A stretch of DNA of 46,413 nucleotides. Source: Herpetosiphon sp. GTDB taxonomy: Bacteria; Chloroflexota; Anaerolineae; Anaerolineales; Villigracilaceae. This document shows, piece after piece, positions 42,831-46,413 of this stretch. The position numbers were made by a program, and so were the translations under genes. The stretch is from positions 1-46,413 of the forward strand of contig DYDH01000010.1 in assembly GCA_020717985.1 (NCBI GenBank). Reading direction: 5' to 3'. The notes beneath the pieces were generated by a model, which was not told the origin of the DNA, made no database searches, and saw only the letters and a list, made by a program, of their open reading frames with translations. Position 1 is the first letter of the stretch; every line of letters starts with the position of its first letter.

Positions 42831-43895
42831 TTAGAAGGCACGCAGGTATTGAGGTGGAACAGGTGCAGGTTGTTTGAGCAACTGGGCGGCATTCAGCGTC
42901 CAGTATGGATCGCGTAACATTTCGCGTCCCAGTAAAACCAGATCGGCGCGCCCGTTGCGGATGATCTCATCTGCCTGCTCCGGCGCGGTGATCAAGCCCA
43001 CTGTTGCCGTAAGGGTGTCAGCGCCATGCCGCACGGCTTCCGAGATGGGAACTTGATATCCGGGTCCAGCGGGGACTTTGGCTTGCGCCACTCCGCCGCC
43101 AGATGAGCAATCAATCAAGTCAATCCCTTCCGCTTTGAGATGCCGCGCAAGTTGCACAGAATCATCTACGCTCCAACCTCCATCCACCCAGTCTGTGCCT
43201 GAAATGCGCACGGCCAACGGCAGGCGTTCATTCCAGACCTCGCGAACAGCGCGGACAGTCTCCAGAAGGAATCGAATGCGGTTTTCAAAACTGCCGCCAT
43301 ATTCATCACTGCGGTGATTGGAGATGGGCGAATAAAAACTATGAAGCAGGTAGCCATGCGCCGCGTGGATTTCAAGCCATTCAAAACCGGCAGTCAGAGC
43401 GCGCCCAGCCGCCGCGCGGAATGAATCCTGAATTTGATGAATCTCGTCCACACTCAACTCATGTGGAACAGCATATTCATCGCTAAATGAGATCGGACTG
43501 GGACCAACTCCCTGCCAACTGGGCAGCTCGTCGGAATGGCGCGGCTTTCCGATATCCCACGGACGTCTCGATCCGGCCTTTCTCCCTGCGTGAGCGATCT
43601 GAACGCCAGCCACAGCCCCATTCTCTTTGATGACGCGAGTCACGTGTGCGAGCGGTTCGATGTGCGCATCCGACCAAATGCCAACATCGTAAGGGGTGAT
43701 TCGTCCAATTGGGTCAACAGCGGTGGCTTCTGCAATGATCAAACCTGCGCCGCCCACTGCGCGCGCTCCCAGATGAACAACCTGCCAGTCGTTGGAAAAT
43801 CCATCGAGATAACTGTACATGCACATCGGCGAAACGCCAATGCGATTGCGCAAGGTAATGTCTTTGATCGTAAGGGGTTCAAAAAGGTGAGACAT
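42831..43895 (-). CDS. namA: Old yellow enzyme family NADPH-dependent ene-reductase (YqjM/NamA type)
   Basis: This is an FMN-dependent TIM-barrel enzyme that reduces activated C=C bonds. It has the YqjM-type cysteine SPMCMYSY near residue 25, the ligand-binding histidines in QIAHAGRKAGSRRPW, and HAAHGYLLHSFYSPISNHR with DEYGGSFENR. VLLGREMLRDPYW near the C-terminus completes the FMN site. GGAG lies 6 bp before the ATG. The 354-residue length is standard. Its neighbours are unrelated, so it is likely a single-gene unit involved in detoxification or redox balance. Confidence 0.94.
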   Translation of the reverse strand: MSHLFEPLTIKDITLRNRIGVSPMCMYSYLDGFSNDWQVVHLGARAVGGAGLIIAEATAVDPIGRITPYDVGIWSDAHIEPLAHVTRVIKENGAVAGVQIAHAGRKAGSRRPWDIGKPRHSDELPSWQGVGPSPISFSDEYAVPHELSVDEIHQIQDSFRAAAGRALTAGFEWLEIHAAHGYLLHSFYSPISNHRSDEYGGSFENRIRFLLETVRAVREVWNERLPLAVRISGTDWVDGGWSVDDSVQLARHLKAEGIDLIDCSSGGGVAQAKVPAGPGYQVPISEAVRHGADTLTATVGLITAPEQADEIIRNGRADLVLLGREMLRDPYWTLNAAQLLKQPAPVPPQYLRAF

Positions 43896-43928
43896 GGTAA
43901 TCTCCAGGTTTTAATCAGTGATTTGTGT

Positions 43929-44720
43929 TTATATTGCGTAAATTTGAAATCTGTCCACCACATCTAACAAATCCGCTGGCAGCCGCTTGCGGACTTCGGA
44001 AACGATTTCCTCAGGCACACCGTAATATGCCTCGGCAATGGAACCTGCTATTGCCGCCATTGTGTCCGCATCCCCGCCAAGCAGGATGGCATTGCGTACT
44101 GTGCTTTCAAAATCGGTGGACTCTAAAAACGCGATGATCGACTCTGGGACAGAACCAGGGGAGGTGGAGTCCCATTGATAGGTTGGTTGGATTTCAGCGA
44201 GTGTCCGGCGCAGATTATAGCCAAATCGTGTTTCGACCTGCTCACGGATTTGGTCTTTACCAGTCCCAACACGCGCGAGGTAAATAGCGAGGGCAACCGA
44301 TTGAGCCCCTTTGATGCCTTCGGGGTGATTATGCGTGACTGCCGCGGAGTATTCGGCTTCACGCAAAATATCTTCCTCCGTATTGAATGCCCAAGCCGCC
44401 GGACTAACCCGCATGGCAGAACCGTTGCCAAAACTATTGTACGGTTCAATACCGTCATTGGCAAGCCAGCGGCGAAAGAAACTGCCATAACCAGCTTTTG
44501 GGTATTTCCGTGCATATTCCACAATCGCTTCGCCAAATCCGCGTTGATTGAGAATGGCATCCGCGACCGCAACGGTGAGGACAGTATCATCGGTGAAATG
44601 AGGATTCTTGGTGAAGAGAGCAAAATCCAGGTCGGTGCATTTGTTCCACTCGAAGCGGAAACCGATCATATCTCCGGCAATTGCGCCGAACAGGCACGTG
44701 GGATGAACGCTGTTTTTCAT
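43929..44720 (-). CDS. ADP-ribosylglycohydrolase family protein
   Basis: Members of this family remove ADP-ribose from proteins or small molecules using two Mg ions. The signature residues are FGAIAGDMIGFRFEW, FTDDTVLTVAVADAI and GGDADTMAAIAGSIAEAYYG, which hold the acidic metal ligands. It has 263 residues from the ATG at 44720. An upstream TTG at 44753 would place part of the terminator hairpin in the gene and is less likely. There is no nitrogenase regulation context, so the substrate is unknown. Confidence 0.92.
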   Translation of the reverse strand: MKNSVHPTCLFGAIAGDMIGFRFEWNKCTDLDFALFTKNPHFTDDTVLTVAVADAILNQRGFGEAIVEYARKYPKAGYGSFFRRWLANDGIEPYNSFGNGSAMRVSPAAWAFNTEEDILREAEYSAAVTHNHPEGIKGAQSVALAIYLARVGTGKDQIREQVETRFGYNLRRTLAEIQPTYQWDSTSPGSVPESIIAFLESTDFESTVRNAILLGGDADTMAAIAGSIAEAYYGVPEEIVSEVRKRLPADLLDVVDRFQIYAI

Positions 44721-44745
44721 TTTGAACGATGGGTTTACAGGCAAA

Positions 44746-44775
44746 CCCTCCAAGCCATCATTTCAACTTGGAGGG
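44746..44775 (-). terminator. Terminator of the lipoprotein gene
   Basis: A perfect 9-bp stem (CCCTCCAAG at 44746-44754, CTTGGAGGG at 44767-44775) with a 12-nt loop lies 23 bp downstream of the lipoprotein stop on the minus strand. It is followed by a short TTTG. It also overlaps the upstream region of the ADP-ribosylglycohydrolase gene. Confidence 0.6.
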
Positions 44776-44798
44776 CTAATCGTAAAAATAAGCGGGAG

Positions 44799-45566
44799 TT
44801 ACTTGCCCAAAGCCGAGAGGTCATACGTTCTCTCGGTTTTGATATGGCTGCCCAGGTTCGCCCAGTCCGCCTCGGAGTTGACCGAGGTTTCCACGTATTG
44901 CAGGGTATTGCCCGCGATACTCTTCACCCCAAATTGACGCAGCAGGTCGGACTTTGCGACCTCTATCAGCGCTCCGGTCTTCAAGTTGACCGCCGTAATG
45001 CCGGGGGCTTCCCCCGCGCCCCAGGGACGATTACTCATCCTTTCACAATTGTCGTAGATCACATAATCATTCCAGAAGAGATACCCTTCCGTCTGGACAC
45101 AAAACTCGTTGACCGCCTGTTTTTTTTCTTCCAATGAAATCACGACGGCTTTGTGGGATGTGTACGTGCCAGTAGACAACAGCACATATTTTCCCAGGTC
45201 GTCATTGGCGACAATGGTCGTATTGAGCAGGGTGAACGTCCCCACAATCTCGTTTACGGCGTCCATGCCTTTGTTGTAAATGATGATGGGACCGATCCTT
45301 TCGGGGTCTGTTCCGGTGGGGTTGATCGTGAACACAGAGAAACGCTCGTTTTCTCCCACAAATGCCTTGTTCGGGAAGTCTTCGAGTTTGGCGGTAGCAG
45401 GCGCCTGGGTTGGGACAACCGCGGGCGCCTCGGTGGGCAGGGCGGAAAGCGTACCCGCGACGATAGTCGCCACTTGATCCGCGCTCTGCGGATTTGCTGC
45501 AGAATTACCGGCGGCGCAGGCGGCTAAGATGAACAACAGCAATAGGGCAAGAATTGACTTTTTCAT
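44799..45566 (-). CDS. Lipoprotein of unknown function
   Basis: The N-terminus MKKSILALLLLFILAAC is a lipoprotein signal with the modified Cys17, and a Pro/Thr/Ala-rich linker to residue about 60 follows. The remaining domain (for example GPIIIYNKGMDAVNEIVGTFTLL and EFCVQTEGYLFWNDYVIYDNCERM) has no motif I recognise and is likely beta-rich. It should be displayed on the outer face of the membrane. GGAG lies 6 bp before the ATG. A terminator hairpin follows. The linker style is typical of Chloroflexota lipoproteins. Confidence 0.8.
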   Translation of the reverse strand: MKKSILALLLLFILAACAAGNSAANPQSADQVATIVAGTLSALPTEAPAVVPTQAPATAKLEDFPNKAFVGENERFSVFTINPTGTDPERIGPIIIYNKGMDAVNEIVGTFTLLNTTIVANDDLGKYVLLSTGTYTSHKAVVISLEEKKQAVNEFCVQTEGYLFWNDYVIYDNCERMSNRPWGAGEAPGITAVNLKTGALIEVAKSDLLRQFGVKSIAGNTLQYVETSVNSEADWANLGSHIKTERTYDLSALGK

Positions 45567-45703
45567 GGGTCTCCTTTTTATAGTCGCACGTAATATCAGG
45601 TACGCGCGTTGACGGTTTTGATATATTCCAATTGAAATCCTTGCTCCAGAAAATATTTCTTCAGGAATTTCACTTAACTGATTGTCAAAAAAATTTAAGC
45701 CAA

Positions 45704-46114
45704 TCAGTGTGGTAAATGTTCGTAGGACAGAGGGGGGTAATATTTCTTTTCGATATATTTCACGCCATCGAGGTCTTTGAAGTGTTCATCCTGTGTCCAT
45801 AGGGTTGCATTATTCAAACGCGCAGTTGCAAGGATGATACTGTCTGCCATGGCGAGTTTTAGTTCAGTCGAAATTTGCGCGGCGTTGATGGCGATCTGGC
45901 GGTCAAGTTCTACGATTTCGCCCAAAGACATTTGTCCGATGACTTCCAGCGCGCGTTCTTCGCCAAATTCGCGCAGGACTCGTTTGAAGACTTCGTAAAT
46001 ACAGACGGTAGGAACCAGCAGGTTATCCCTATCATTGATGGGGCGCTCGAAAAAATCAGCGTTTTCCTCATCGCTTGCATATTCAATCCAACCCGATGAA
46101 TCAACGACATTCAT
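45704..46114 (-). CDS. PIN-domain ribonuclease toxin (VapC-like)
   Basis: This 136-residue protein has the PIN acidic residues in order: D5 in MNVVDSSGWIEY, E in ICIYEV-like VCIYEVFKRV, D in LAMADSIILATA and D in LWTQDEHF. These form the Mg-dependent endoribonuclease site of VapC toxins. The start codon overlaps the antitoxin stop (TAATG). Typical targets are tRNA or rRNA, but no target can be predicted. A weak 8-bp hairpin (45677-45684 with 45701-45708) spans the end of the gene. Confidence 0.9.
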   Translation of the reverse strand: MNVVDSSGWIEYASDEENADFFERPINDRDNLLVPTVCIYEVFKRVLREFGEERALEVIGQMSLGEIVELDRQIAINAAQISTELKLAMADSIILATARLNNATLWTQDEHFKDLDGVKYIEKKYYPPLSYEHLPH

Positions 46115-46326
46115 TAGCGCGCCTCATCCACTTCTTCGCGGATGTTTTTTGTATCCATGCCTTTTAACATCCCGCGCATTTTTTTTACAGGAGGGATAAT
46201 CACCACCCGCAGCGTTCCGTTGTAGGGGATAAAGACAATTTGCTGCCCTGGTTTCAGATTGAACTGCTGTCGTACTTCACGGGGAATGACGACTTGATAT
46301 TTACTTGAAATCGTTACCGCTTCCAT
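46114..46326 (-). CDS. AbrB/MazE-like antitoxin
   Basis: The 70-residue protein begins with the swapped-hairpin AbrB DNA-binding domain (VTISSKYQVVIPREVRQQFNLKPGQQIVF) and has a charged C-terminal tail (KKMRGMLKGMDTKNIREEV) that should bind and block the PIN toxin. AAGGAG lies 8 bp before the ATG. The pair is expected to repress its own promoter in the remaining about 90 bp to the window end. Confidence 0.92.
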   Translation of the reverse strand: MEAVTISSKYQVVIPREVRQQFNLKPGQQIVFIPYNGTLRVVIIPPVKKMRGMLKGMDTKNIREEVDEAR

Positions 46327-46413
46327 TCTACTTTCTCCTTATCGAAAAGAAATCGTAAAGCGATTTTATCACAACACGAAAAACCTATCTTTTCACTTCA
46401 TTCTCATCGCCAG

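Noticed and set aside
42801-42846. CCTGCGTG/CACGCAGG inverted repeat at the end of namA as terminator
   Set aside because: The loop is 30 nt, one arm lies in the coding region and no T-run follows. Probably chance.
44175-45137. Plus-strand open frame of 320 codons opposite the ADP-ribosylglycohydrolase and lipoprotein genes
   Set aside because: It runs through two genes with clear motifs and a terminator on the other strand, and has no recognisable domain.
1-46413. tRNA genes, CRISPR arrays, insertion sequences, phage genes
   Set aside because: No tRNA-like T-loop context, regularly spaced direct repeats, transposase or phage structural motifs were found on reading both strands.

Overview
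The window looks like a chromosomal segment of a Chloroflexota bacterium, most likely class Anaerolineae. This assignment is inferred from protein style only. The lipoproteins have Thr/Pro-rich linkers after the lipobox, there is a deazaflavin (F420)-type nitroreductase-fold protein, an exopolysaccharide (EPS) locus without a Wza-type outer-membrane exporter or any LPS gene, and scattered extragenic palindromes. No tRNA, rRNA, CRISPR array, transposase or phage gene was seen.

Layout: (1) 1-3625 (+) holds a three-subunit biotin-dependent acyl-CoA carboxylase: carboxyltransferase (cut by the window edge), biotin carboxylase and biotin carrier. (2) 3725-5750 (+) holds a CYTH-domain protein and a beta-helix lipoprotein. 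(3) 5827-8264 (+) holds an AMP-forming ligase translationally coupled to an SGNH-like protein of unknown function. (4) 36007 down to 8254 (-) is a run of 24 same-strand genes forming a Wzx/Wzy-type EPS locus. In transcription order it encodes a small HTH protein, a Wzc-like tyrosine autokinase, the initiating sugar-phosphate transferase, a WlbA/WlbB/DegT trio for a 3-acetamido amino-sugar, a PaaK-like ligase, a sulfotransferase, Wzy, Wzx, a heparinase II/III-like protein, a second sulfotransferase, two GT4 enzymes, an alpha/alpha-toroid protein, a GT4, an oxidoreductase/epimerase pair, a GT2, a GT4, and finally an SGNH hydrolase, acyl carrier protein, asparagine synthase and NAD synthetase-like protein. 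(5) 36008-36637 is a 630-bp divergent intergenic region with several repeats and a strong promoter. (6) 36638-39534 (+) holds a methyltransferase-like membrane protein, a deazaflavin oxidoreductase, a saccharopine dehydrogenase-like protein and an Lrp/AsnC regulator. (7) 39786-41972 (+) is an agmatine deiminase operon (carbamoyltransferase plus AguA). (8) 42097-46326 (-) holds a hypothetical protein, an old yellow enzyme, an ADP-ribosylglycohydrolase, a lipoprotein, and a PIN/AbrB toxin-antitoxin pair.

How the genes may work together: the EPS locus predicts an undecaprenyl-linked repeat unit built by one initiating transferase and five glycosyltransferases. The unit probably contains a 2,3-diamino-sugar (uronate) and is sulfated by two PAPS-dependent enzymes, then flipped by Wzx and polymerised by Wzy under tyrosine-kinase control. 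The most unusual part is the distal module that converges from both strands at about 5.8-12.5 kb: AMP ligase, ACP, glutamine-dependent amidotransferase, a divergent NadE-family protein and two SGNH-type proteins. I read it as a carrier-protein pathway that makes and attaches an amidated acyl or aminoacyl decoration to the polysaccharide. It resembles the ligase/ACP/amidotransferase set of exosortase-A-associated EPS loci, but no exosortase is present here. All functional assignments rest on motif recognition by eye. No database search was run.
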